Origin: Waddliaceae bacterium
GTDB taxonomy: Bacteria > Chlamydiota > Chlamydiia > Chlamydiales > GCA-2709385
Direction: 5' to 3'
DNA: 35,035 nucleotides
Assembly (NCBI GenBank): GCA_002709385.1
Contig: PAQS01000037.1
Span: 1 to 35,035 of the forward strand
Notes under the pieces: generated by a model
The model's database searches: none
Seen by the model: only the letters and a program-made list of their open reading frames with translations
What the model was told of the DNA's origin: nothing
Part shown: piece by piece, positions 9,161 through 17,817 of the stretch
How positions within the stretch are numbered: the first letter of the stretch is position 1
How the letters are laid out: each line of letters starts with the position of its first letter
Translations under genes and position numbers: made by a program

Positions 9161-9979
9161 CTAAGAACCTCGAATACTCTTCGCAATAAACTCAGCTACA
9201 TCGTCAGAAAACAAAGTCGATAAATGCCCTTCATTATCAGTTACCATGTGCTTCTTTGAGTTACTACCCACCAAAGCATATTCATAAGGCACCATCAAAT
9301 CATAAATGCACCCAACGTTGTAGTATCCTACAGATTTGTTTTTCTCTATGCGACTAACTAGGTTTTTTACACTAATACAGTCAGGGTTAATTTCTTCTAT
9401 ACATTCGCCAAAAGCATAATGGTACTTAGGAGTTCCACGTAAGGGCGATGCCAAAGTAATAACCTTTTGAATGAGTTTGTCTTGATTCAAATAAGTACTC
9501 GCGTGGCTGGCGACAACTCCACCAAGAGAGTGCCCTACAAGCACAATGTTTCTGCTTCCTGTCTTTTCGAAAATTTCATGGACAAGGCTATCTACTTTCG
9601 CAGCTTTCTCTGCAATACTTTGAAAAGGAGTTCCTAAATTAGGAGCGTAAGTATGCGCCTTCATCGACTCTTCTAATTTTTCTCGATGAAACTCCCAGCC
9701 TGAATTGTTATGCAAATAACCATGAATAAAAACGACATGCAAATCATTTTTTTTGCTGAAGTCTTTTTCTATTACAGGTTGTGGTTTGCTTTGAGGGTAG
9801 AAATAGCACAATTTAGCAAGAGCCCAGGCTTCTTTCACAGCTACACGAGCTCGTTGGCTTACGCTGATATCGTGACCATGAGTTTTACCTTTTTTGTGAG
9901 GTAAAGAGGGAGGAGGAGCTTTAGAAGATGGGGGGTGGTTTTGTGTAAAAAAATCAAAAGAATGTGTATGTGTGCCCAA
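9161..9979 (-). CDS. Alpha/beta hydrolase, lipase-like
   Basis: A 272-residue serine hydrolase. After a proline- and histidine-rich, probably disordered N-terminus (residues 1-40), the fold begins with VVFIHGYLHNNSGW (oxyanion region, about 82-95). The nucleophile motif GHSLGG has S151, the likely acid is D227 (IYDLMVP) and the likely base is H252 (EGHLSTL). The pattern is that of PGAP1/triacylglycerol-lipase-like enzymes, so an ester of a lipid or acyl chain is the likely substrate, though this is inference. There is no signal peptide. It is convergent with the FKBP gene and divergent from the MFS gene at 10206, with a perfect 14-base-pair hairpin in the shared upstream region. Confidence 0.85.
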   Translation of the reverse strand: MGTHTHSFDFFTQNHPPSSKAPPPSLPHKKGKTHGHDISVSQRARVAVKEAWALAKLCYFYPQSKPQPVIEKDFSKKNDLHVVFIHGYLHNNSGWEFHREKLEESMKAHTYAPNLGTPFQSIAEKAAKVDSLVHEIFEKTGSRNIVLVGHSLGGVVASHASTYLNQDKLIQKVITLASPLRGTPKYHYAFGECIEEINPDCISVKNLVSRIEKNKSVGYYNVGCIYDLMVPYEYALVGSNSKKHMVTDNEGHLSTLFSDDVAEFIAKSIRGS

Positions 9980-10012
9980 ATCATGATCCTTGGTTTTTAA
10001 GGTTTGGATTGA

Positions 10013-10049
10013 GATGAATCACTTTTCGAAAAAGTAAAAGTGATTCATC
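10013..10049. promoter_or_regulatory. Perfect 14-bp hairpin between divergent genes
   Basis: GATGAATCACTTTT (10013-10026) and its exact reverse complement (10036-10049) flank a 9-base loop. It lies 34 bases upstream of the lipase start and about 155 bases upstream of the MFS start. Neither strand has a following T-run, and both neighbouring genes point away, so an ordinary terminator is unlikely. An operator, an attenuator in the lipase leader, or the end of an unannotated small RNA are alternatives. Confidence 0.5.
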
Positions 10050-10205
10050 GAGTTTGATCTTAAGGAAGATAAACTAAATTTAAAATTAAAAATAGTGCGT
10101 TGTCTGGTAAAGGAGTAAGGCGGAGAGGGAGTTTTCTTATCTCTTGATATCTAATTAGTTAGTATATATGATAATTTTTGATTTTATTTAACATGTTTTA
10201 TAGTT

Positions 10206-11702
10206 GTGTCCCATACTAAAGATTTATTCTTTATTCAAAAAAAACAATATTTATTACTTTGGGCTGTATTTTTTAGTATGTTTGCCCATGCTCTGGAGAT
10301 GACAATTACTCTTACTCTTCTGCCATCTTTTCTGGGATCTTTTGGTCGGCTTGAGCTTTATCCTTGGATTTTGAATAGCTTTTTGTTTACTTCTGTCACG
10401 ATGACTCCATTATGGGGGCGTCTTACAGATCTTTTTGGTGTGAAGAGAGTGATTTTTTCTGGTGCGATAGCTTACTCTCTCGGAGTTTCTGTTTGCGTGT
10501 TTGCAAAAACGATGCCTGTATTTCTTTTAGGGCGAGCGTTTATGGGGGCAGGCTCTGGAGCACTAGTTTTAGCAAATTACACTGTATTAGCTGTGTTGAG
10601 TTCTCATGAGTCTTTGCCTCGAAGAGATGGGATGTTGAGTTCATCGTGGGCTTTTGCAAGTTTAGCTGGCCCAGGTATAGCTTCTTTTTTTCTTCAGACC
10701 CTTCACTGGCGTTGGGCTTATGTTTTATTGCTTCCGCTGGTGTTAATACCTTTATTGGTGCTCGCTATGCAAGAAGGCTTGGATTGTCCTTCTTCTAAAA
10801 AAAGAGGGTGGGATGGACAAGGTTTATTCTTACTTGCTTTTTCTACATTAGCTGCTTTGTTTTTGACAGAGCAACTTTCTAGCGGTGCAGCTTGGTGGAT
10901 TTGTGCTACGCTTTTTTTATGTACATGCACTGGTTTCATTTACTTTGTTCGAGCGAGTATTCTTACAAAAGATTCTGTTCTTCCTATGCACTTATTTAGT
11001 CAAAAAGGTCTGAGAGAGTCTCTTGTAATGGCTGTATTTGCTGCAGCGGTTTTATATTGTCTTACGGCTTTTATGCCCTTATTTATACAAGGGGTTCAAG
11101 GTGGAAGTGTGGCTGTTGCAGGTTGGGTTACAGCAAGTGTTTCTTTAGGTTGGCTCTTAGGCTCTATTATTGGAGGGAGGTATTGTAATCAATGGGGAGC
11201 GCAAAAAACTCTTATGGTAGGGGTTGGATTCTTGTTGTTGGGATTAGGTGCTTTACTTTGCATTCCTGCACAAATTAGCCCGTTGGTTTTAGCTCTTTTG
11301 GTTGCAAGTAATGGTATTGGCATAGGCCTTTTAGTGAATACGAATTTAGTGCAGGGGCAACGTTTAGCCACAAAAACTCATATTGGTGGACTTACAGCAG
11401 GAATTAGTCTTTTTCGAGGGATGGGGGCTGCTCTAGGATTGGCAATTGGCAGTACATTGCAGCTACGCTTTTTTACTAAGAATTTATCAGCTCTATCTTT
11501 TAAGCAAAGCGAAGAGCTTTGGGTAGAGAAAATCTTACAGTCTCCTGATGTATTATTTGGAGCTGAAACTCGTTTGGCAATGGGAGAGCTTCTACATCCT
11601 ATTACAGAGTCTCTTGCTCAATCTATACAAGGCACATTATGTGGCTTATTCTTTCTTGGGGTTTTACTCAGTTATTTACTTTACCGATCTGGTCGTACTT
11701 AA
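10206..11702 (+). CDS. MFS drug-exporter-like transporter, 14-helix type
   Basis: A 498-residue inner-membrane transporter with about 14 hydrophobic segments, which together with length suggests the DHA2 (EmrB/QacA-like) branch of proton-driven multidrug exporters. The loop-2/3 motif is GRLTDLFGVKR (about residues 70-80) and the first helix ends in ALEMTITLTLLP, in the place of the ALDxTIVNVALP pattern. The GTG start is the only start codon between the preceding in-frame stop (TGA 10179) and the first helix, so it is chosen despite the lack of a Shine-Dalgarno sequence. The substrate cannot be told from the sequence. The gene stands alone. Confidence 0.85.
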   Translation: MSHTKDLFFIQKKQYLLLWAVFFSMFAHALEMTITLTLLPSFLGSFGRLELYPWILNSFLFTSVTMTPLWGRLTDLFGVKRVIFSGAIAYSLGVSVCVFAKTMPVFLLGRAFMGAGSGALVLANYTVLAVLSSHESLPRRDGMLSSSWAFASLAGPGIASFFLQTLHWRWAYVLLLPLVLIPLLVLAMQEGLDCPSSKKRGWDGQGLFLLAFSTLAALFLTEQLSSGAAWWICATLFLCTCTGFIYFVRASILTKDSVLPMHLFSQKGLRESLVMAVFAAAVLYCLTAFMPLFIQGVQGGSVAVAGWVTASVSLGWLLGSIIGGRYCNQWGAQKTLMVGVGFLLLGLGALLCIPAQISPLVLALLVASNGIGIGLLVNTNLVQGQRLATKTHIGGLTAGISLFRGMGAALGLAIGSTLQLRFFTKNLSALSFKQSEELWVEKILQSPDVLFGAETRLAMGELLHPITESLAQSIQGTLCGLFFLGVLLSYLLYRSGRT

Positions 11703-11905
11703 ATAAATTAGAATCATCTTTTCTTTAAACATGCCACAGAGTTCACAGAGAGAGTATGAGCAATACTTTTCAGCAAGATCTGTGGCTTTGTGCTGCACCA
11801 ACAGAACTGCTTAAGACTCTTTCTTGTCTCATATGAAACGTGTGTGTAAAATAATTTTTTAATCTAGCGGATTAAATTACCTGACACACAAATAGGAGAC
11901 CTGTC

Positions 11906-12928
11906 ATGCCGTTTAATATTATACCAACCGTTTACGTTGTACCTCAAGGGACTGTAATGGTTGTTGAGGACAATGGGAAGTTTAGAAAAGTAGCCGAACC
12001 TGGACGTTATACTTGTTGGTTAGCTAAGTATCCTCGCAGAGTAACAAGTTGGGGAGATGAGCTAAATAAAGACGGGATTTTTATTGAGACTTCCGAACAA
12101 ACTTTAGTTACTCACTCTGCCGATTGCCAGAGTAGAGATAGTGTCCCTGTGACAATTGATGCACATATTCGTTTACAAATTACCGATGCAGAGGCAGCTG
12201 TTTATAAAATTGATGTGATGCCAAGGGAAGTGCGCTTACTTTGTTTGAGTGCTATTCGTAGCCAAGCAAATCTATATAATTTTGATGAATTGCGACCAAA
12301 ACGTAGCGAAATTGGTAAGGCTGTAATCGCTGAAGTTGCTGAAGACGTGCATCGATGGGGAGTGAAAATTCTTGGGGTCGAAATTAACGACATTAAATAC
12401 GACGAAGAGTTAGCAAAGTCTCTCATGAGTGCTCGTATGGCTGAAAGTAATGCTGCGGCAGAAATCAAAAAAGCAGAGTCTGAAGCTGAAGTTGCAAAGA
12501 AAAAAGCAGAAGCAGAAGCGCAAAGAGCATTGATGAAAGCAGAGTCTGATGCTGCCATTGCAAAGAAAAAAGCAGAATTGCAGTTAGAGCAAGCAAAAAC
12601 AAACGCTCTTGTTGAAGAGCAAAAAATGGAAGCAAAATTAAATCTAAAGAAAATGGAAGCAGAGGCAGAGCTTCTTGTGCATGAAAGTAGAATTCGTGCA
12701 GATTCTACTTATCGGGATCTTCAAGCAAAAGCAGAAGCTGCCGCTTTAAAAACGCTATCAGAAGCTGAAATGGAGCACTATACAAAACTTGTAGAGCTTC
12801 TTGGAGCTGAGTATGCAACAAGTCTTTTAAAAACAGAGAAAATTCAAAAGGCTTATGGAAATATTACAGCTGCAGCTGATCGCATAGTTGTGGTTCCTCA
12901 TGATTTTCAAGGGATTGTGAATCAGTAA
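11906..12928 (+). CDS. SPFH/band-7 domain protein with Ala/Lys/Glu coiled coil
   Basis: A 340-residue member of the SPFH (stomatin, prohibitin, flotillin) superfamily. The SPFH domain covers about residues 5-190, with typical phrases such as SRDSVPVTIDAHIRLQITD and DEELAKSLMSARMAE at its end. It is followed by a long Ala/Glu/Lys coiled coil (about 180-300) with an internal near-repeat of KAES-A-AKKKAE. No N-terminal membrane helix is visible, unlike most stomatins, so membrane contact would have to be through a hydrophobic hairpin, a lipid or a partner. TAGGAG precedes the ATG at good spacing. A strong terminator hairpin follows, so it is likely transcribed alone. The role (membrane domain organisation, protease scaffold) is inferred from the family only. 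Confidence 0.85.
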   Translation: MPFNIIPTVYVVPQGTVMVVEDNGKFRKVAEPGRYTCWLAKYPRRVTSWGDELNKDGIFIETSEQTLVTHSADCQSRDSVPVTIDAHIRLQITDAEAAVYKIDVMPREVRLLCLSAIRSQANLYNFDELRPKRSEIGKAVIAEVAEDVHRWGVKILGVEINDIKYDEELAKSLMSARMAESNAAAEIKKAESEAEVAKKKAEAEAQRALMKAESDAAIAKKKAELQLEQAKTNALVEEQKMEAKLNLKKMEAEAELLVHESRIRADSTYRDLQAKAEAAALKTLSEAEMEHYTKLVELLGAEYATSLLKTEKIQKAYGNITAAADRIVVVPHDFQGIVNQ

Positions 12929-12935
12929 AAAAACA

Positions 12936-12967
12936 ATCAGCTGCTAAAATTGTTTTTAGCAGCTGAT
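12936..12967 (+). terminator. Rho-independent-type hairpin after the SPFH gene
   Basis: ATCAGCTGCTAAAA (12936-12949) pairs perfectly over 14 bases with 12954-12967 around a 4-base loop, starting 8 bases after the stop codon. The stem is strong, but there is no long T-run after it. Confidence 0.65.
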
Positions 12968-12977
12968 GATAAGAATT

Positions 12978-12997
12978 AGCCATTGGAGGTTAAAAGT
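12978..12997. repeat. Partial copy (right end) of the palindromic repeat
   Basis: TTAGCCATTGGAGGTTAAAA at 12978-12997 closely matches the right end and flank of copy B (TAGCCATTGGAGTTTAAAA near 19477-19495). The left arm is absent, so this looks like a decayed remnant. Confidence 0.45.
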
Positions 12998-13179
12998 GTA
13001 TCTATTTTCCTTTCTCAAATAAGTGCAAAATTTTTACAAGTAAACCCTTTCAATGATTAAAATAGTCAATTCGGAATCGTAGCATAAAATTCAAGAACGC
13101 ATTGCGCTTTTGTTTATTCTAGCGTATAAGTTTCCCCATACTTTTAATTCGTTGATGCAAGAGAGAAGAGGGTGGCTGT

Positions 13180-14685
13180 ATGAATATCTGTGATTTTTTC
13201 GCTAAGTTTGATGGGGAAAGTCTGACTTATGATGATCTCATTCTTATGCCGGGATTTATCGATTTTGGTCTGGCTGATATCCAAACAAGAACACAAGTAA
13301 GCCGAGAGATCTATTCGAATATTCCTTTATTGAGTAGTCCTATGGATACTGTGACAGAAGCAGATATGGCTATTGCTTTGGGATTACAGGGGGGCATTGG
13401 ATTTTTACATTACAATCTTAGTCCAGAACAACAACTAGAGCAAATTCGAAAAGTAAAACGTTACAAAAGTGGTTTCGTATCCGAGCCTATTACGTTGAGC
13501 CCAGAAGAGAGCATAGGCCAAGGGCTAAGAATCAAAGAAGAAATGGGAATTTCCACTGTACCAGTTACAGAAACAGGAAAAGTAGGATCTAAACTTGTAG
13601 GGATGATCACCAAGTACCATTATTCGGCCTGTTTTGGGGACTATCTGGAGCAAAAAATAGGCGATCTGATGACGCCTATTGAGCAATGTAAAGTAGTGAC
13701 ACTTGATGATATTACAGAGAATGGCGAGCCTCGTTTAGCAAAAGCAAATGAGTACCTTCTCGAGAGTAAAGGCGCAGCACTACCTATTGTTGATCAAAAT
13801 GGTTGCCTACAAACACTCATTACCCGTTCAGATTTAGAAAAACACGAAAACTACCCTCAAGCTTCGACAGATATTAAAACTAAATCTATTTTAGTAGGTG
13901 CTGCTGTAGAGACTTGGGCTGATCGTGCTCATCGCAGATTAGATGCAATTGGTGATCAAGTAGATTTGATTGTTTTTGATACAGCTCAAGGGTTCACCAG
14001 TTTAGAAATTGCTCTTATACGTGAAACAAAAGAACGTTTTCCTCATCTTCAAATTATTGCCGGTAACGTAGTGACGCCAGAAGGCTGCCGAGCTTTGATT
14101 GAAGCTGGTGCTGATGGAATACGAGTGGGTATGGGTAGCGGTTCTATTTGTACGACACAGGAAGTGAGTGGGATAGGAAGAGGACAAGCCACTGCTGTAT
14201 ACCGCTGCGCTGAAGAAGCACGTAAATACGGTGTGCCTGTGATTGCAGATGGAGGAATCCGTAATACTGGTGATATCGTTAAAGCTCTTGCTATGGGAGC
14301 AAGCACTATTATGCTTGGCTCTTTACTAGCATGTACCGACGAAGCTCCAGGTGAAACAATCATTAAAGATGGAATGAAGCTCAAACAGTACGAGGGTATG
14401 GGGTCTTTAAGTGCGATGGACCGTGGTGGAGCATTCCGTTATGGAACACAGATTTCTAAACTGCGCTCTGCTGAAGGGGTAGAAGGTAAAGTAGCATATA
14501 AAGGCTCTGTGGCTACATGGATTCCTAGTTTGATACAAGGAATGAAGCAAGGACTACATAAAATTGGAGCAAGAGATATCCAAAGCTTACATCGATTGAT
14601 CGATTCAAACGCTCTTCATTTAGAAAGACGAACTGATGCTTCCCGCGCAGAAGGAAAAGTTCACGATCTTGTTTCTTACAAATAG
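13180..14685 (+). CDS. guaB: IMP dehydrogenase
   Basis: Oxidises IMP to XMP with NAD, the first committed step of GMP synthesis. The 501-residue protein has the full architecture: a TIM barrel interrupted by a CBS-pair region at about residues 95-225. It shows LTYDDLILMPGF, SSPMDTVTE, GADGIRVGMGSGSICTTQ with catalytic C324, DGGIRNTGD, and EGMGSLSAM in the phosphate-binding region. GAAGAGGG before the ATG gives a usable ribosome binding site. A 12-codon frame starting ATG at 13155 overlaps the start, but it has no ribosome binding site of its own. A strong hairpin terminator follows, suggesting a single-gene transcript. A complete guaB means some purine interconversion is kept despite the presumed host-dependent lifestyle. 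Confidence 0.96.
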   Translation: MNICDFFAKFDGESLTYDDLILMPGFIDFGLADIQTRTQVSREIYSNIPLLSSPMDTVTEADMAIALGLQGGIGFLHYNLSPEQQLEQIRKVKRYKSGFVSEPITLSPEESIGQGLRIKEEMGISTVPVTETGKVGSKLVGMITKYHYSACFGDYLEQKIGDLMTPIEQCKVVTLDDITENGEPRLAKANEYLLESKGAALPIVDQNGCLQTLITRSDLEKHENYPQASTDIKTKSILVGAAVETWADRAHRRLDAIGDQVDLIVFDTAQGFTSLEIALIRETKERFPHLQIIAGNVVTPEGCRALIEAGADGIRVGMGSGSICTTQEVSGIGRGQATAVYRCAEEARKYGVPVIADGGIRNTGDIVKALAMGASTIMLGSLLACTDEAPGETIIKDGMKLKQYEGMGSLSAMDRGGAFRYGTQISKLRSAEGVEGKVAYKGSVATWIPSLIQGMKQGLHKIGARDIQSLHRLIDSNALHLERRTDASRAEGKVHDLVSYK

Positions 14686-14741
14686 AACATAAGTTTCGAT
14701 TGAATAAGAACTCTATATCCCACCATAGGGTAGGTGAGTTT

Positions 14742-14786
14742 ATAGAGAAATATAAAGGGAAATTGTACTCCTTTATATTTCTCTAT
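14742..14786. terminator. Perfect 17-bp terminator hairpin after guaB
   Basis: ATAGAGAAATATAAAGG (14742-14758) is exactly complementary to 14770-14786 across an 11-base loop, 57 bases after the guaB stop. The stem is AT-rich but long and perfect. Confidence 0.6.
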
Positions 14787-14941
14787 GATCATTTACAAAT
14801 CTAAGAATATTGAGGAGAATTTACTGAGCTGATATTAGAAAACTAGAGCCAAGGACGGTTTTAGTACGTACTGATATAAGAACTTGATTATTAGTTCAGT
14901 CTTTTGCTCTTTTCTAATTAGATTAATATAGGGCATGGGCC

Positions 14942-16336
14942 ATGAGAAAGTTGACTAATTTATATGTTCTAATAAGTTCTACTTTAGTCATTATGACAGG
15001 TGTTTATTATTTAAATAATAAATCCTTGCATGAACAAGGTCTTCACCTAACAAAAGCAGCAGAGCGAAAGCTCGATCTTTCCGTTCATTGTTCAGGTGAA
15101 ATTGAAGCCCCTACGATCTATTCCTTAAATCTTGATACAGAAGAAAGTCCAAGCAAAATTCTTGAAATGGTTAGCAATGGACAAGTCGTTAAGCAAGGTG
15201 ATGTTCTTTTGCGTTTTGATTCCTCAGAACTAGAAAAAGATTTGAAGAGTATTCAAGCTCAACTGACAAAAAAAGAGAAAGAAATCGCTCGCCTTGAAGA
15301 AAATCTTCAAGAAGAAAAAATGCAAAATATACGTAATGAGAAGCTTGCAAATTTCGAACTTCAAGAAAGAGAAAAGAGCTTGCTAAAGCTAGAAAAAGGT
15401 GAAGGAATTTTAAAAGGACTAAAACTTCGCCATAATCTAGAAAAAACTAAAAAAGAATATGAAAAGCAAATCGCACAGTATGAAGAAGCTTGTGCTCTTT
15501 ATGAAGAAGCTTATTTAAACGGGAAAGAGTTAGAAAATGCCGCAGTTTGTTTAGAAGGGAAGAAAGAAGCATTTTGTGATGCTCAAGAAGCATTTGATCA
15601 CTACTTTACTATACATTCACAAAGAGTCGAAGAAGAACGAAGTCAACTATCTTGGCATCAAGTAAACGTTCTAAAGAATCAAGAAGGTTCTCGATTACGT
15701 TTGGCTATTGCAGAAGATGTATTGAAGCAAACCCGCATAGAATGCACGGATTTACAGAGAGCTATGTCTTTAGCTCAGGCTCAAATTGAAGAAACAATAT
15801 TTCGAGCGCCTTCTGAAGGAATTGTTGTACTATCAGAAAATCAAAAAAAATTACGTATCGTAGATGCTTCGAAAAGAACCATTAAAGCCCGTCTAACTAA
15901 AGATACAATGAATGATCTTCCTTTAGGAATTTATGTTGGAGTTGAAGTTGCTGAACATCCATATGTCCAATATGATGCTTCTCTTAAAGAAATAAATATT
16001 AAGGAAGGGATGGATACTGTTTTTGTATCTATTGCTATTGATGATGAGCGGCCTGATCTTTACCCTGGGATGAAGGCAAAAATGACGATACAGTCTCATT
16101 CAATAGAGCAAGCATTGACGGTTCCGAAGCATGCGATCGTTTCTTGCGATGGGAATGACTTTATTTGCTTGCCTAAGCGAAGAGGGTACTGTTTACAGGC
16201 AATTACTTTGGGACATAGCAACGATCAGTGGGCTGAGGTTGTCTCAGGTTTAGAAAACGGACAAGCTGTATTCATCGATATGCCAGACTCTGAAGAAAAA
16301 ATACAAAGAAAGATTAGAAAAACAGTGCGTGGTTAG
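14942..16336 (+). CDS. HlyD-like membrane fusion/adaptor protein
   Basis: A 464-residue periplasmic adaptor of the HlyD/RND-MFP type, anchored by one N-terminal helix (about residues 7-26). After the anchor comes the first half of a lipoyl-like domain (VHCSGEIEAP, GQVVKQGDVLLRFDSSELE). A long coiled-coil hairpin follows (about 85-285), then the second lipoyl half (IFRAPSEGIVVL) and beta-barrel elements (PLGIYVGVEV, YPGMKAKMTIQ). Such proteins bridge an inner-membrane exporter and an outer-membrane channel. The next gene, 81 bases on, is an MFS exporter and may be its partner. No outer-membrane TolC-like gene is seen in the window. The ATG start is preferred because the membrane anchor follows directly. 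Confidence 0.85.
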   Translation: MRKLTNLYVLISSTLVIMTGVYYLNNKSLHEQGLHLTKAAERKLDLSVHCSGEIEAPTIYSLNLDTEESPSKILEMVSNGQVVKQGDVLLRFDSSELEKDLKSIQAQLTKKEKEIARLEENLQEEKMQNIRNEKLANFELQEREKSLLKLEKGEGILKGLKLRHNLEKTKKEYEKQIAQYEEACALYEEAYLNGKELENAAVCLEGKKEAFCDAQEAFDHYFTIHSQRVEEERSQLSWHQVNVLKNQEGSRLRLAIAEDVLKQTRIECTDLQRAMSLAQAQIEETIFRAPSEGIVVLSENQKKLRIVDASKRTIKARLTKDTMNDLPLGIYVGVEVAEHPYVQYDASLKEINIKEGMDTVFVSIAIDDERPDLYPGMKAKMTIQSHSIEQALTVPKHAIVSCDGNDFICLPKRRGYCLQAITLGHSNDQWAEVVSGLENGQAVFIDMPDSEEKIQRKIRKTVRG

Positions 16337-16417
16337 TCCTCACTGGAGAAAAATTTTCAAGCTTGCTGTGTAATAAAAAGTTTTTATACACTGTTGTCGC
16401 TCGGATAGGAGGAGAAG

Positions 16418-17659
16418 ATGTTCCACCAGCGGCGAGAGAGTCCTTCAATATTAATTCTGATCTGTTTAATGGGATTTCCCCAAATTACGCAGTCCATTTA
16501 TACGCCATCTCTTCCTGCTGTGGCTGAAACATTTTTATGTTCTGAGTCGCTTGTAGAGTTAACTTTAAGCATTTATTTTATCGGATTTTCTTTAGGAATA
16601 CTTTTTTGGGGGACTTTAGGGGATTATATTGGACGAAGACGCTCCATGCTCTATGGACTCCTTTTCTTCTTACTAGCATCAATGATTTGTACACAAGTAA
16701 AGAGTATTGAATCTTTATTGCTTATGCGCATGGCACAAGCGTTTTTTGCTAGTTCTGGTTCTGTTTTATCTCAAACTATGATGAGAGATCTGTTTTCAGG
16801 AAAGTACTTGAGCCAAGTATTCTCTATTTGCAGCGGGTGCTTAGCTTTATCGCCTGCAATAGGTCCTGTAATTGGAGGGCATGTCAGTGAGCACTTTGGT
16901 TGGCAATTTAACTTTTGGGTTTTGGCAGCTATAGGATTTACACTCTTATTTTGGGCTTATTTTTTTCTTCCTGAAACAGAGCAAAAAAAAGAGGAAAGCA
17001 AAAAAGAAGGAATCATTTCAGTTAGTATACGTATGTGCAAAGACCCACGAGTTTGGAGTTATGTAGTATTAGTTTCGGGAGCTAATGGAATTTTATTCAG
17101 TTACTACGCAGAAGCTCCATTTTTTTACGTGACCTTGCTGGGGCTTAGTCCAACACAGTACGGTTGGATGGGGCTTGTTATAGCGTGTACAGGGCTTGTC
17201 GCTGCGCGCGTGAGCCATCGATTGAATGAAACATGGACAAATAGCCGCTTAGTATTTTTAGGGGCAAGTTTAATTACTCTTGGAGCATGTGAGCTATTTG
17301 TTGCAGGCATATTAGACCCCTATTTGGCTTGGGGGTTTCCTTTTGCGTGGTTTATGGTTTTTCTTCCTTTTGTGACCTTTTATTTTGGTTTTGCTATTCT
17401 CGTTCCAAATTGCTTGGCAGCAGCTTTACGTGATTACACAGGAACTTTAGGCTTTGCAGGGTCTATATTTGGAGCGCTGTATTACGTATTTGTTGCTATC
17501 TCTACAGGATTGATGAGTTATTTACATAATGGTTCACTCGTTCCAATGACAAAAATTTTTCTTGTGTTAGCGTTTCTTATTCTCATTATGACCAAAGCTT
17601 TTGTACAAGGGGAAGAGAGGCATCTTTCTCAGAATACAGCGAAACCTCAAATCGCTTAA
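16418..17659 (+). CDS. Bcr/CflA-type MFS drug exporter
   Basis: A 413-residue, about 12-helix inner-membrane transporter. The sequence QSIYTPSLPAVAETF in helix 1, GTLGDYIGRRR in the loop-2/3 motif, QTMMRDLFSG and LSPAIGPVIGGHV are characteristic of the Bcr/CflA branch of 12-helix multidrug exporters (bicyclomycin, chloramphenicol). AGGAGGAGAAG directly before the ATG is a very strong ribosome binding site. It follows the adaptor gene by 81 bases on the same strand, so cotranscription is likely. Bcr/CflA proteins usually work without an adaptor, which makes the pairing unusual. A decayed palindromic repeat lies just downstream. Confidence 0.88.
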   Translation: MFHQRRESPSILILICLMGFPQITQSIYTPSLPAVAETFLCSESLVELTLSIYFIGFSLGILFWGTLGDYIGRRRSMLYGLLFFLLASMICTQVKSIESLLLMRMAQAFFASSGSVLSQTMMRDLFSGKYLSQVFSICSGCLALSPAIGPVIGGHVSEHFGWQFNFWVLAAIGFTLLFWAYFFLPETEQKKEESKKEGIISVSIRMCKDPRVWSYVVLVSGANGILFSYYAEAPFFYVTLLGLSPTQYGWMGLVIACTGLVAARVSHRLNETWTNSRLVFLGASLITLGACELFVAGILDPYLAWGFPFAWFMVFLPFVTFYFGFAILVPNCLAAALRDYTGTLGFAGSIFGALYYVFVAISTGLMSYLHNGSLVPMTKIFLVLAFLILIMTKAFVQGEERHLSQNTAKPQIA

Positions 17660-17677
17660 TTCTTTCCCATAAAACCT

Positions 17678-17710
17678 CCCAATAGTTACTACCTAATCTC
17701 GCATCAGATA
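17678..17710. repeat. Decayed copy (left arm) of the palindromic repeat, copy D
   Basis: CCCAATAGTTACTACCTAAT followed by CTCGCATCAGATA matches the left arm and loop of copy C at 34881-34909 (CTAATCTCGTATCAGATA). The right arm is not recognisable. It lies 18 bases after the MFS stop codon. Confidence 0.55.
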
Positions 17711-17817
17711 CAGCTTTTATCCTTCTATTAATAAAGATTTTCCAGAAAGCTATTTGCACTAATCGATAAATTTTGCATAATCGTCGCTTTTATTATCTCT
17801 AATTCGGAATGTTTTTA

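Noticed and set aside
11731-11836. Two overlapping small frames (27 codons from 11731 and 26 codons from 11756) between the MFS and SPFH genes
   Set aside because: Both are too short to judge and the upstream purine-rich sequence is not a clear ribosome binding site; chance frames or a decayed gene are equally likely.
12202-12558. 118-residue minus-strand frame inside the SPFH gene
   Set aside because: Its Ala/Ser/Phe-rich product is the reverse complement of the Ala/Glu/Lys coiled coil of the real gene.
13155-13193. Possible 12-codon leader peptide overlapping the guaB start
   Set aside because: It has no ribosome binding site and no attenuator structure, and its frame is explained by chance.
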